41,417 bases of DNA from assembly GCA_944326725.1 (NCBI GenBank), contig CALVFA010000021.1, forward strand, positions 1-41,417, read 5' to 3'. Made by a program: the position numbers and the translations under genes. Shown piece by piece: positions 1 to 9,519 of the stretch. Positions within the stretch are counted from its first letter, which is position 1. Every line of letters begins with the position of its first letter. The notes beneath the pieces are model-generated. The model saw only the letters and a program-made list of their open reading frames with translations. It had not been told where the DNA came from and did no database searches. The stretch comes from an uncultured Elusimicrobiales bacterium (lineage in GTDB: Bacteria; Elusimicrobiota; Elusimicrobia; Elusimicrobiales; Elusimicrobiaceae).

Positions 1-55
1 GGGAAAATTTCTTTTTACGGCTGGAAGTTTTGGGGGAGAAAGGAAGGTCTTTCAT
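1..55 (-). CDS. Possible start of a gene cut by the window edge
   Basis: An ATG at 55 on the minus strand opens a frame that stays open for 18 codons to the window edge (begins MKDLPFSPKT and is rich in Lys/Ser). An AGGA (complement of 64-67) lies 8 nt upstream and the stop of mtaB is only 16 nt away, so it would be the next gene of the rsmE-mtaB transcript. Too little is visible to name a family. An ATG at 61 in the same frame is too close to the AGGA to be preferred. Confidence 0.4.
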   Translation of the reverse strand, partial: MKDLPFSPKTSSRKKKFS

Positions 56-71
56 ACGCATTTTCCTAAGG

Positions 72-1304
72 CTAAGCTAGAGGCTCTGCGTAGCATACAG
101 CCCCTTCAGCGCGCGTGATACGCACGCGCAGCAGGCCATGCAAGTCAGGGGGGGTGTTTTCCAATATAACTTGCTGGAAATTGGAAGTTACCGCGCGCAG
201 GCCCTGCGGGCTGTGCTCCTCTATAAACACTTCCTGCGCAGACTCTGCCAAAGACTGAGCAAAATTGGCCCGCAGCTGCTGGTCCAACTGGCGTAGTTTC
301 TCGGCCCGCTCTTTTATCACCGCCACAGGCAGCTGAGGCAGAGAAGCGGCCTTAGTCAGCGGGCGCGGGGAATAACTAAACACATGCAAGCCGCAGAGTT
401 TTTGCTGTGCTATAAAACGATAGGTTGTTTCAAAGTCGGCTTGCGTTTCAGTAGGAAAACCGGCTATCACATCGGCAAAAATAGATATCCCCGGCACCCG
501 CGCGCGCAGCTGGGCTACTTTTTGGGCATATTGGGCGGTATCATAATGGCGGTTCATGGCCTTTAGCACACCGTCACAGCCGCTTTGTAAAGGCAGGTGC
601 AAATAGTTGCAAAAGCGGTCCGGGCGGCAGGCCATAGCCTCTATAATTCCGTCGGTAACCGTTTGCAATTCTATAGAGGAAAAACGGATGCGGAAACGTC
701 CCGTCAGTTTTTCCAACTCCCGGCACAGGGCGGCCAAATCTTGGCCGCTTTGGGGACAGCAGTAATTGCCGATATTAATGCCGGTAAGCACTATTTCCCC
801 AAACCCTTTCTGCGCCAGGGCCGCCACTTCCGTCAGCACGTCCGGTGCGGGTTTGGAGCGTTTGACATTTCGGGCAAAAGGCACTATGCAATAGGAGCAA
901 AAGCAATCGCACCCGTCCTGTATTTTTACAAAAGCGCGGCTGTGCCCCTCATGCCCAGACACCGTCCAGCAAACATCTTCTTTTTGAAAAAGCGTTTTGC
1001 CCAGCTCATATTTGCCCACGATTTGCGCCTGCGGGAAAGTCTGGCGAATATGGCCTTGATGCGCAGCAGCGTAACAGCCGGTCAGCACCAAGCGGGCCGA
1101 TGGGTTGCGCCGCAGGATTTGACGGATTAATTTTTCTACGTCTTTATCGGCCTGGTGGGTGACGGTGCAGGTATTAAGCAGGCACAAATCGGCCTCTTCC
1201 ATATGGTCGGTTTGCGTCCAGCCGGCGCGCTGGAATTCTTCAAAGAGGGCTTGGCTTTCCACTTGGTTGACGCGGCAGCCGAATGTTTTTAAGAAAAATT
1301 TCAT
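72..1304 (-). CDS. mtaB: tRNA t6A37 methylthiotransferase MtaB (MiaB family radical SAM)
   Basis: A 410-aa member of the methylthiotransferase family, which adds a methylthio group to position 37 of tRNA using two 4Fe-4S clusters and S-adenosylmethionine. The N-terminal UPF0004 domain shows the three cluster cysteines in TFGCRVNQ, NTCTVT and LTGCYAA. The radical SAM domain has the CxxxCxxC motif in DGCDCFCSYCIVPFAR. The GCRVNQ start and overall length fit the MtaB (threonylcarbamoyladenosine) subgroup better than MiaB; the subgroup is inferred. I start it at the ATG at 1304, not at 1385: the extra 27 residues are the out-of-frame end of rsmE. The ATG overlaps the rsmE stop (ATGA), so the two are probably translationally coupled. 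Confidence 0.9.
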   Translation of the reverse strand: MKFFLKTFGCRVNQVESQALFEEFQRAGWTQTDHMEEADLCLLNTCTVTHQADKDVEKLIRQILRRNPSARLVLTGCYAAAHQGHIRQTFPQAQIVGKYELGKTLFQKEDVCWTVSGHEGHSRAFVKIQDGCDCFCSYCIVPFARNVKRSKPAPDVLTEVAALAQKGFGEIVLTGINIGNYCCPQSGQDLAALCRELEKLTGRFRIRFSSIELQTVTDGIIEAMACRPDRFCNYLHLPLQSGCDGVLKAMNRHYDTAQYAQKVAQLRARVPGISIFADVIAGFPTETQADFETTYRFIAQQKLCGLHVFSYSPRPLTKAASLPQLPVAVIKERAEKLRQLDQQLRANFAQSLAESAQEVFIEEHSPQGLRAVTSNFQQVILENTPPDLHGLLRVRITRAEGAVCYAEPLA

Positions 1305-1999
1305 AACAGTTTGGCACAAGCCGCTATACAGGCCGTTTCCGCCCGCAAAATATGCGGCCCTAAAGTAACCGGCAATATAGCGCATTCTGCGGCAATGACT
1401 ACTTCTTCATCGGCCCAGCCGCCAGCCGGCCCAATGTAAATACGCAAAGAAGAAGGATTGCCCAATTTCTCCAGCCCCCAAGAGAGGGTGCGGGTATCTT
1501 CGGCTTCATACGCCAAAAGAGAAGGAGTTTCCTTTTGGGCGGCGCAAACTGGGAAAGAAAGCGGCTCTTTTAAAACGGGCACGTCCCCGCGGTCACATTG
1601 TTTGCAGGCAGAGAGAATAATTTGCCGCCAGCGCTCAGCCTTTGTTTCCCATTTTTTAAGCAAGTCATATTCACTGCGCTGGGTGGAAATGGGCTGAAAG
1701 GACGCCACCCCCAGCTGGGTGCATTTATCCAGCACGTCCTCAAAGGTTTGGCGGGAGGTGGGGGCAAAGCACAGTTCCAGCTCCAGGGCCGACTTGCGCA
1801 CTTCCACAGCAGAGAGCAAAGTGCCGCGCACAAAATTTTTCTGCACACGCTCTATACGGCCCTTGTATTGTTTGCCTTTTCCGTCAAAAACGGTAATTTG
1901 CTCCCCTTCGGCGTGGCGCACCACAACGGTAAGGTGGCGGGCTTCTTCGCCTTCAATAAAAAATTCTTTTTCTTTAATATCGGCCAAATACTGGGGCAT
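1301..1999 (-). CDS. rsmE: 16S rRNA m3U1498 methyltransferase RsmE
   Basis: A 232-aa SPOUT-family enzyme that methylates N3 of U1498 in 16S rRNA. The family signature is at the C-terminus: IGPAGGWADEE followed by LGPHILRAETA, which forms the SAM-binding trefoil knot. The N-terminal part (ITVFDGKGKQY) is the PUA-like RNA-binding domain. Length is normal for the family (about 230-250). The start at 1999 has a clear AAGGAG (complement of 2009-2014). Its stop overlaps the mtaB start by 4 nt, giving a two-gene unit for RNA modification. Confidence 0.92.
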   Translation of the reverse strand: MPQYLADIKEKEFFIEGEEARHLTVVVRHAEGEQITVFDGKGKQYKGRIERVQKNFVRGTLLSAVEVRKSALELELCFAPTSRQTFEDVLDKCTQLGVASFQPISTQRSEYDLLKKWETKAERWRQIILSACKQCDRGDVPVLKEPLSFPVCAAQKETPSLLAYEAEDTRTLSWGLEKLGNPSSLRIYIGPAGGWADEEVVIAAECAILPVTLGPHILRAETACIAACAKLL

Positions 2000-2054
2000 A
2001 ATGCGGTGCTCCTTATGATAACGATATCATATTGTAATAAATTTCCGGCTCCCA

Positions 2055-2083
2055 ATAAAAAAGCCGCCCGCAAGGGGCGGCTT
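2055..2083 (-). terminator. Rho-independent terminator of infC-rpmI-rplT
   Basis: A 9-bp stem (2061-2069 with 2075-2083, AAGCCGCCC / GGGCGGCTT), followed on the minus strand by a run of T. It lies 17 nt after the rplT stop. Confidence 0.9.
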
Positions 2084-2099
2084 TGTGCAGACTAAAAAC

Positions 2100-2453
2100 T
2101 TAAGCCTGGGCCTGCTTGGCTACATCTACCAACTGTTTGAAAGACACCGGGTCTTTAATCGCCATTTCAGAGAGCATCTTGCGGTTAAGCGTGATGCCGG
2201 CTTTGGTCAAACCGTTGATGAATTTGGAGTAGCTGATACCGTCCTCACGCACAGCGGCGTTGATACGGGTAATCCACAACTGGCGGTAGGTGTGTTTTTT
2301 GTCGCGGCGGTCCACATAGGAGTGCACCCACGATTTACCCAGCTGCTGGGTAGCCATACGCAAACGGCGGGATTTATCGCCGTAATAACCGCTGGCGGCT
2401 TTCAAAAGTTTTTTCTTTCTGGCGTGTCTGGGAACGCTAAATTTAATTCTCAT
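2100..2453 (-). CDS. rplT: 50S ribosomal protein L20
   Basis: A 117-aa basic protein of typical L20 length. It binds 23S rRNA early in 50S assembly and in several bacteria also represses its own operon. Family features include the N-terminal [20 protein letters not shown] stretch, [14 protein letters not shown] and the conserved C-terminal [18 protein letters not shown] precedes the ATG. It is the last gene of infC-rpmI-rplT, 13 nt after rpmI, with a strong terminator behind it. Confidence 0.97.
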   Translation of the reverse strand: MRIKFSVPRHARKKKLLKAASGYYGDKSRRLRMATQQLGKSWVHSYVDRRDKKHTYRQLWITRINAAVREDGISYSKFINGLTKAGITLNRKMLSEMAIKDPVSFKQLVDVAKQAQA

Positions 2454-2466
2454 TTTGCTTCACCTC

Positions 2467-2673
2467 TTATTTCGCTACGGGCAGTTGTTTCTGTAAAATG
2501 CGTCCGTTAAGGGAGTTCTTTTCAATCACTCCGGTAGCGCGCATGTCATGTTTGCGGGAAGCAGAAACAGGCGTAAGCAAATGTTTTCTGCCGGCTTTGC
2601 GGTGGGTATATTTACCCTTGGCGGTAACGCGGAAGCGTTTTTTGGCACCGCTATGGTTTTTCATTTTAGGCAT
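2467..2673 (-). CDS. rpmI: 50S ribosomal protein L35
   Basis: A 68-aa protein with the L35 N-terminus ([14 protein letters not shown]), the RKAGRKHLL core and a very basic composition; 64-68 aa is normal. The ATG has an AGAGGAA Shine-Dalgarno. The 90-nt gap to infC holds a strong hairpin (2696-2711) just upstream of this ribosome-binding site, so rpmI-rplT translation may be controlled here, as L20 does in E. coli and B. subtilis. Confidence 0.96.
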   Translation of the reverse strand: MPKMKNHSGAKKRFRVTAKGKYTHRKAGRKHLLTPVSASRKHDMRATGVIEKNSLNGRILQKQLPVAK

Positions 2674-2695
2674 TTTGTTTCCTCTTATATAATTT

Positions 2696-2711
2696 CGCGC
2701 CGTCAGGCGCG
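2696..2711 (-). promoter_or_regulatory. Hairpin in the infC-rpmI gap, candidate L20 control site
   Basis: A perfect 6-bp inverted repeat CGCGCC-GTCA-GGCGCG lies about 10 nt upstream of the rpmI Shine-Dalgarno. It has no T-run, so it is not a terminator. L20 autoregulation through RNA structure near this position is known in other bacteria; that this hairpin does it is inference. Confidence 0.4.
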
Positions 2712-2763
2712 CCCTCCCCTACGCAAACCGTGCGCGGGCAGGCGTTTTAATTAAAAAGAAAGC

Positions 2764-3303
2764 TTAGGCTTTGGGCACAAAAGTCATGGACATGCGGTTG
2801 CCCTGCTGCTGCAGGCCGCCGTCTACATTGGCCAAAGGCTCCAGCCGCTTGGCGGCGTCTTGAAGCATTTGTATACCAATATCTTTGTGCTGGTTTTCGC
2901 GCCCATGGAATACAACCACCAGGCGGACCATATCTTTCTTTTTAAGAAATCCTTCTATTTGTCTGAGTTTGACGTCCAAGTCGTGCGGAGCAATGCGCGA
3001 TTTAATGCGCAGCTCTTTAAGCGTTACTTTGCTCTGCTTTTTCTTGGCGTCTTTATTCTTTTTGCTCTGTTCGAAAACATACTTGTTGTAATCGAGTATT
3101 TTGCAAACAGGCGGCTGGGCGTTGGGTGAAATTTCCACCAAGTCCAGCTCTTGTTCTTTGGCCATCGCTACGGCTTGGGCGGTGGGCAGTATGCCTACCA
3201 TGGTACCGTCGGAGTTAATGACTCTTACTTCCGAAGCGCGTATATTGCCGTTGCGGTTGTACAAATCTTTTTTAAAGGTTCTTCTGTTATCAAATCGGGC
3301 CAT
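2764..3303 (-). CDS. infC: Translation initiation factor IF-3
   Basis: A 179-aa IF-3, which binds the 30S subunit, checks the start codon-anticodon pair and keeps subunits apart. The N-domain shows RVINSDGTMVG and LDLVEISPNAQPPVCKILDY; the linker is Lys-rich; the C-domain shows LKELRIKSRIAPHDL and ends MTFVPKA. The length is typical. The start is an ordinary ATG at 3303, not the AUU or other rare start used for autoregulation in enterobacteria, and the Shine-Dalgarno is weak. It heads infC-rpmI-rplT and is read from a near-consensus promoter at 3347-3376. Confidence 0.97.
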   Translation of the reverse strand: MARFDNRRTFKKDLYNRNGNIRASEVRVINSDGTMVGILPTAQAVAMAKEQELDLVEISPNAQPPVCKILDYNKYVFEQSKKNKDAKKKQSKVTLKELRIKSRIAPHDLDVKLRQIEGFLKKKDMVRLVVVFHGRENQHKDIGIQMLQDAAKRLEPLANVDGGLQQQGNRMSMTFVPKA

Positions 3304-3346
3304 TCTATTTTCTTTGCAAAAAAATCGTCCTTTTTAGGACTCTTTT

Positions 3347-3376
3347 ATTATACCAAGTTACGCTAAAAAGTGTCAA
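3347..3376 (-). promoter_or_regulatory. Near-consensus sigma70 promoter for infC
   Basis: On the minus strand: TTGACA (3371-3376), an 18-nt spacer, TATAAT (3347-3352). Both hexamers match the consensus exactly. The -35 box overlaps the stop codon of the lipoprotein gene at 3373. The roughly 40-nt leader contains a GTCCT/AGGAC hairpin (about 3327-3340). Confidence 0.85.
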
Positions 3377-3804
3377 TTTGCTTCTGCGGGCGGGTTATCT
3401 GCCTGGAAAAGGAGCCGCTCCCCTTTATATAGTTTCCAGCCCTGGGGTTGGCGCTCCAAACGCACGCCGTCTTTTTGCCAATACGGCCCCTGCGCAGTAA
3501 ACGCCCGCTCCAGCACCATAGCCGGCCCCAGCGCCCAAAACAACTCCGCCTGGGTGCCGTCGTCAGACAAGAGCACATACGCCCCTGACGCCAGCGGCAC
3601 GCCTTGTGTAGTGGCGGCAGAAAGACGAATGCCCTCTTCCCACGGGCGCAGACATTGCCGGCGCAGCTGGCTGTAGGTATATCCGGCAGAGGTAATACAG
3701 CCATGCGCGTCCCGCTCTCCGCCCACCAACGGGGAATCCAGCTGTTCTACCCCGCTGCAAGCGCCTAAAAGGACCGCTAAAAATAAAAGGGAAAAAATCC
3801 TCAT
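3373..3804 (-). CDS. Small lipoprotein, function unknown
   Basis: A 143-aa protein with a signal peptide ending in a lipobox (LLGAC, Cys16), so it should be lipidated and membrane-anchored. The mature part has a two-Cys stretch (HGCITSAGYTYSQLRRQC, then LRPWEEGIRL) that resembles uncharacterised lipoproteins with a GC..SAGY..C.R..E.G motif; I cannot name the family. The start at 3804 is supported by the signal peptide. There is no Shine-Dalgarno, and TGTTACAAT ends 6 nt before the ATG, so the mRNA is probably leaderless. The infC promoter -35 overlaps its stop codon, and no terminator is seen between this gene and infC. Confidence 0.8.
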   Translation of the reverse strand: MRIFSLLFLAVLLGACSGVEQLDSPLVGGERDAHGCITSAGYTYSQLRRQCLRPWEEGIRLSAATTQGVPLASGAYVLLSDDGTQAELFWALGPAMVLERAFTAQGPYWQKDGVRLERQPQGWKLYKGERLLFQADNPPAEAN

Positions 3805-3810
3805 ATTTGT

Positions 3811-3819
3811 ATTGTAACA
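3811..3819 (-). promoter_or_regulatory. Extended -10 box 6 nt before the lipoprotein ATG
   Basis: The minus strand reads TGTTACAAT, then acaaat, then ATG at 3804. This is an extended -10 (TGnTACAAT) with no convincing -35. Transcription would start at or next to the A of the ATG. Confidence 0.55.
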
Positions 3820-3906
3820 AATAAACTGTTACCTTTCCTGCGCGGGTCCCTTTTTCTATAAAATGCTAACTCTCTGGTATGTTGAACTAAAAAAGCACAA
3901 GCAGCG

Positions 3907-3996
3907 AACGCTGCCACGCCGGCATTTTGGGCTATAAAAAGCACGACTGCTCACTGCAATAAACGCTGCCAGACGGCATTTGTGCCATAAAAAAGC
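3907..3996. repeat. Imperfect direct repeat, two copies of about 35 bp
   Basis: Copy 1 is at 3907-3942 and copy 2 at 3962-3996, starting 55 bp apart. Both begin AACGCTGCCA, then have a GGCATTT core and end ATAAAAA(A)GC. Copy 2 runs into the terminator of the DUF2807 gene. Just before copy 1 there is a perfect inverted repeat GCAGCG-AA-CGCTGC (3901-3914). The 227-bp gap (3805-4031) has no gene. Confidence 0.6.
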
Positions 3997-4016
3997 CCCG
4001 CCGTTTGGCGGGGCTT
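3986..4016 (-). terminator. Terminator of the DUF2807 gene
   Basis: A 10-bp stem AAGCCCCGCC / GGCGGGGCTT (3993-4002 with 4007-4016), loop GTTT, with a T-run on the minus strand. It lies 16 nt after the stop at 4032. Confidence 0.9.
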
Positions 4017-4031
4017 GTGGACGCGGCTAAA

Positions 4032-4949
4032 TTAGCGGCTTAAATGCGGGCGGATATTGCCCTCTTTGCCGTGGCGAACGACTTCTTTGGGATAGCCTTT
4101 ATAAATCACGGTGGCGCGTTTGGAAGCGTCCGCCGTCAATGTATCAGAGACGTACACTTTTACGCGGGCAGAATCCGAAGCGGCAGCGGTGACCTTTTGG
4201 GCCATGGCGTCATCAGCGTCAATTTCTGCCGAACCGGAGGCTTTCACATCCGCCGTCAGCACAGAGCCTTCCAAATCCGCTTCTGCATAGTCACGCGCGG
4301 TTACGCTGACATGGCGGCCCGAAAGACCTTCCGCCGACACTTCCGCGCGGTCTGAAGCGTACAGCGTGACGGAATCGCAGGCGGTGCGGTCGGACTCAAA
4401 AGAAGCGGTATCACTGGCGTCTGCCGTTAAAGTTTGGCAGGCCAGACTGTCAAAATCTACGCTGGAGTCACCGGAAAGATGGGCCGTCACTTTGGTAGCG
4501 TTGACGGATTGAAAAGATACTTCCCCTTCGCCGGAGGCCGTCACAGCCAAGTCCGTAGTGGTCAATAAACCCAACACGTCCACTTCTGCGCTTTGGCGCA
4601 CGTCCACGCGCTCTAAAGCCGGGGCCACCACAGTTATTTTTAAACGGCCTTCGCCGGTAATCAACAGCGGCTCTTTGTAATTTACGGTCAGCGTATTGCC
4701 GTCACTTTTTACGTCCACTAAGCTGACCAGGTTGTCGGAACCGTAAATAACCACAAAAGGTTCTGCTTCCGTCCCTTGGCGGAAGTCCACTTCCGCTTGT
4801 CCGTCCACAGACAAGGCGGTAAAAGAAGCCAATCCGGGAACTTCCTGAGTGATGTAGTTCTGGCTGGCGTTTACATACACGGGTTTGGCTTGGGCGGGCC
4901 AAGCAGAAACCAGCGTCAGCGCACAAAGCGCAAGTATCATTTTTTTCAT
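4032..4949 (-). CDS. Exported DUF2807 (head GIN domain) protein
   Basis: A 305-aa protein with a Sec signal peptide (MKKMILALCALTLVSA..., cleavage after AQA near residue 21). The body is a run of short beta strands with SAEVDV, SGEGEVSF, SGDSSVDF, ASDRAEVS and SGSAEIDA repeats, which is how the right-handed beta-helix DUF2807 family looks. Members are cell-surface or periplasmic proteins of unknown function, sometimes labelled putative adhesins without proof. The strand repeats run to about residue 280. The start has AAGGAG and the gene has its own terminator. It appears to be monocistronic. Confidence 0.82.
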   Translation of the reverse strand: MKKMILALCALTLVSAWPAQAKPVYVNASQNYITQEVPGLASFTALSVDGQAEVDFRQGTEAEPFVVIYGSDNLVSLVDVKSDGNTLTVNYKEPLLITGEGRLKITVVAPALERVDVRQSAEVDVLGLLTTTDLAVTASGEGEVSFQSVNATKVTAHLSGDSSVDFDSLACQTLTADASDTASFESDRTACDSVTLYASDRAEVSAEGLSGRHVSVTARDYAEADLEGSVLTADVKASGSAEIDADDAMAQKVTAAASDSARVKVYVSDTLTADASKRATVIYKGYPKEVVRHGKEGNIRPHLSR

Positions 4950-5275
4950 GTTTTTCTCCTTGGGGTCTAAAAAGACCTGTTAGTTTCTTTCGGCTCTGTA
5001 TCAGGTAAGGTGCGGCGCATGCTATACACCGCTACTTCTGCCGCTAAACCTGCCTGCGCAGAGCCAAAGTAATTTATTGTAGCAAAAAGCGAACAAAATT
5101 AACAGTAATTTTTCTTAATTGGAATATTTGCCAGCTTTTTTACTGCCGTCAATTTTAAAAAATAGAACTAAAAAAGAGATTTTCAGATGAAAAGTGAAAC
5201 TTGATTTGTAACACATAGTAGGACTTTTCCAGACAATACCAAAAGTCTTGGCGAAAGACAAAGCCCAAAGCATAA
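4950..5275. other. Gene-free stretch upstream of the DUF2807 gene
   Basis: It holds the DUF2807 Shine-Dalgarno and a possible minus-strand -10 (TACAAT, complement of 5076-5081) without a clear -35. I see no ORF or RNA gene. Confidence 0.5.
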
Positions 5276-5309
5276 TAAAAATCTCCGCCTAATAAGGCGG
5301 AGATTTTTT
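5276..5309. terminator. Bidirectional-looking terminator
   Basis: An 11-bp stem AATCTCCGCCT / AGGCGGAGATT (5280-5290 with 5295-5305), loop AATA, with A-run before and T-run after. It ends the minus-strand gene at 5337 and could also work on the plus strand. Confidence 0.88.
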
Positions 5310-5336
5310 ACTTCTTCTAAAAATGAGTTCCGATAC

Positions 5337-6050
5337 TTATTTTCTTGCCAGGGTGGCTTCTACTTCTTTAACAATAGCCTGCTGCGCCACACGGCGGCCG
5401 TGTTGCTCTTTGAGCATCATCTGTTTATATTTTTGAGCTTCGTCGCCATATCCCAAAGCACGGCAAATAAGCCAAGCCGCCTCCGGATCTCCCGCTCCTT
5501 GGGCCACAAGTTTACGTTGGACATCTAAGCGCATTTTGGCATATTCAGGATACTGTTTATAAATATCTATAATCATTTCATCAGTAAAATAGGGATTTAA
5601 TATACCCAAACTAAAAATTTTATACTGCAGCATACGGTCCATAACCAAATAAGGGTCTAAATCGTCCGTATTCTGCGCGGCCTTTTGCAACATCTCAATG
5701 GCCTGATCAAAAAGCGCAGGATCTTCTTTAGCGGCTACCGCCAAAAGAATACCATAATTATACATCGCCGCGGCATTCGTGCGGTTAGTGTCATATTCTA
5801 TACCAGCAATCTTCTTAATGATCATCAGACGCTCTTGATACTTTTCTGCAGAGTCCAACCCTATTTCTGCTGATTCCCAAAACGAAGAAGGAACTTTTTC
5901 GTAATTTAGTTTTTCTTTGGCCAGCACCATACTAAGCACCTGCTGGGAAGAGTAAGCAGTTAGTTCTGAATCAACAACCGGCTGAGTTCTTTGAGCCATG
6001 GCAGAAACGGCAAGGAAACATGTCAGCAACAAAAATAGACTTTTTTTCAT
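5337..6050 (-). CDS. Exported helical-repeat-like protein, paralogue of the next gene
   Basis: A 237-aa protein with a Sec signal peptide (MKKSLFLLLTCFLAVSAMAQ). The mature part is largely alpha-helical, with alanine-rich repeats resembling degenerate TPR/Sel1-like units (AAAMYNYGILLAVAA, DQAIEMLQKAAQN). It is clearly homologous to the gene at 6169-6906: both share PSSFW, a YF/YTDE...DLY/DIY segment, A..RL.VQ.KL.A.G.GD...AW and a C-terminal KY.QM..KEQ. I do not recognise a named family. AGGAG precedes the ATG; a terminator follows the stop. No function is assigned. Confidence 0.8.
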   Translation of the reverse strand: MKKSLFLLLTCFLAVSAMAQRTQPVVDSELTAYSSQQVLSMVLAKEKLNYEKVPSSFWESAEIGLDSAEKYQERLMIIKKIAGIEYDTNRTNAAAMYNYGILLAVAAKEDPALFDQAIEMLQKAAQNTDDLDPYLVMDRMLQYKIFSLGILNPYFTDEMIIDIYKQYPEYAKMRLDVQRKLVAQGAGDPEAAWLICRALGYGDEAQKYKQMMLKEQHGRRVAQQAIVKEVEATLARK

Positions 6051-6168
6051 TATTTTCTCCTAAGATATTAACTTCTAATTATAATTTTAGTAAATCTCCT
6101 GCATGCACGCATATGCGCCCAAACCTTCTAATCTATCTCTGTTAAGCAGAGTTGAAAAAATCTTTCCA

Positions 6169-6906
6169 TTATCTACTCTTGTTCATAACCTCCTGAATAC
6201 CTTTAGCAACGATGGCAGAGGCCGCTCTCTGTTCTTTCTGAATCATTTGCTGATATTTGGCAGCACTTTCCGTGCGGTTCAACGCTTTGGAAATTTGCCA
6301 CGCGGTATAGAGATCCCCTTCTCCGCCGGCAATCAATTTTTCTTGCACAGCTAAACGTTTGCGGGCCAAATCCGGCATGTTGCGGTATAAATCAATAGCC
6401 TCTTCATCCGTATATCCGGGCCCAATCCACACCGGGCCGAACACTTTAAACATCAAGATAAAATCCTGTTGGCGGTATACCGCTAAAGAATGGGTATTGA
6501 GCTTTTTAGCACGTTCCAACAGGCGGTACGCTTCATCCAGTTGCAAGTCTGAGCAAGAACAGCCTTCCCCGGCATCTAAAGACAAAATCACAACGGCATA
6601 GTTAAAAACAGCGTTAAAATTATTCGGATTTTTTTCATAGCGGTTTTTTGCCATATAAAAAATATTGATATCATCTTGATCGCTCAAATATTCATCCCCA
6701 GCCAAATACCAAAAAGAAGAGGGCATTCTATTCCGGTTGAGCATTTCCATGTTTTTCACTTTTTGCATAATCTCTGTCTTTGTATAGACGGCCCGAGAAA
6801 CTGTACGTTCAGAAACATGCACGCCGCCCACCTTGGCGGTATAGGTCTGAGCCGCCAAAAAGCCGGCGCACAGACAAAACATCATACATATAACCCATTT
6901 TTTCAT
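6169..6906 (-). CDS. Exported helical-repeat-like protein, paralogue of the downstream gene
   Basis: A 245-aa protein with a Sec signal peptide (cleavage after FLAAQ). It aligns along its length with the neighbouring 5337-6050 product (PSSFW near residue 62; ARKRLAVQEKLIAGGEGD; KYQQMIQKEQ). It carries a Cys pair (GCSCSD) absent from the paralogue. An AAGGAG Shine-Dalgarno supports the start. The 118-bp gap before the paralogue has no terminator but has its own Shine-Dalgarno and a possible -10 (TATAAT, complement of 6078-6083), so the genes may be cotranscribed or separate. Probably a tandem duplication. Confidence 0.8.
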   Translation of the reverse strand: MKKWVICMMFCLCAGFLAAQTYTAKVGGVHVSERTVSRAVYTKTEIMQKVKNMEMLNRNRMPSSFWYLAGDEYLSDQDDINIFYMAKNRYEKNPNNFNAVFNYAVVILSLDAGEGCSCSDLQLDEAYRLLERAKKLNTHSLAVYRQQDFILMFKVFGPVWIGPGYTDEEAIDLYRNMPDLARKRLAVQEKLIAGGEGDLYTAWQISKALNRTESAAKYQQMIQKEQRAASAIVAKGIQEVMNKSR

Positions 6907-7104
6907 TTTTGATTCTCCTTAAAAGCTTTTGCTCTATAATTTTATTTTAGAAATCTTCCCTCTTAGAGACATGAGCCCTTGGACCCAGCCTGTTAAAAAA
7001 AAGGGCCTATTATTTACTTGGGTCTTTCTTTTTATATTTTCGCCGGTGCGCAAGGGACACAAATATAGTAAAATAAGATAACTTCAGACGAGGTGCAGGA
7101 AACT

Positions 7105-7515
7105 ATGAGCAACCGCAGAATGGCTAGAGAATGTGCTTTGCAATGTTTGTATTATGCTGACAGCGCCAAAATGTTAGACGGCGCCAAAGTAGCCCCTTAC
7201 GCAGCAGATTTCCAGCGCGAATTGGGAGAGAATTTTGCCTTCTGCCAGGACCTCGTTAACGGGACAACCTCTCATCTGCCCGAAATAGACCAACTGGTGT
7301 CCAAATACGCCAAAAACTGGACCATTGGGCGCATGTCCGTGGTGGACCGCTCTATTTTGCGCATGGCAGCCTATGAGCTGGTATTCAGCCCGGAAAAAAC
7401 CCCGGTCCCGGCCGTTATAGACGAAGCCATAGAACTGGCTAAGAAATACTCTACAGACAATTCCGGCAAATTTATCAACGGTCTTTTAGACCAGCTAAAA
7501 AAAGAACGCAAATAA
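7105..7515 (+). CDS. nusB: Transcription antitermination factor NusB
   Basis: A 136-aa NusB, which with NusE (S10) binds boxA RNA in rRNA transcription. Family features: the N-terminal RRMARECALQCLYYAD helix, WTIGRMSVVDRSILRMAAYEL, and the C-terminal AVIDEAIELAKKYSTDNSGKFINGLLD. I choose the ATG at 7105 rather than the GTG at 7093: the latter lacks a Shine-Dalgarno, while AGGTG at 7091-7095 is well placed for 7105. It is followed after 12 nt by ligA. A possible -10 (TATAGT) is at 7064-7069. Confidence 0.93.
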   Translation: MSNRRMARECALQCLYYADSAKMLDGAKVAPYAADFQRELGENFAFCQDLVNGTTSHLPEIDQLVSKYAKNWTIGRMSVVDRSILRMAAYELVFSPEKTPVPAVIDEAIELAKKYSTDNSGKFINGLLDQLKKERK

Positions 7516-9519
<2,004 letters not shown>

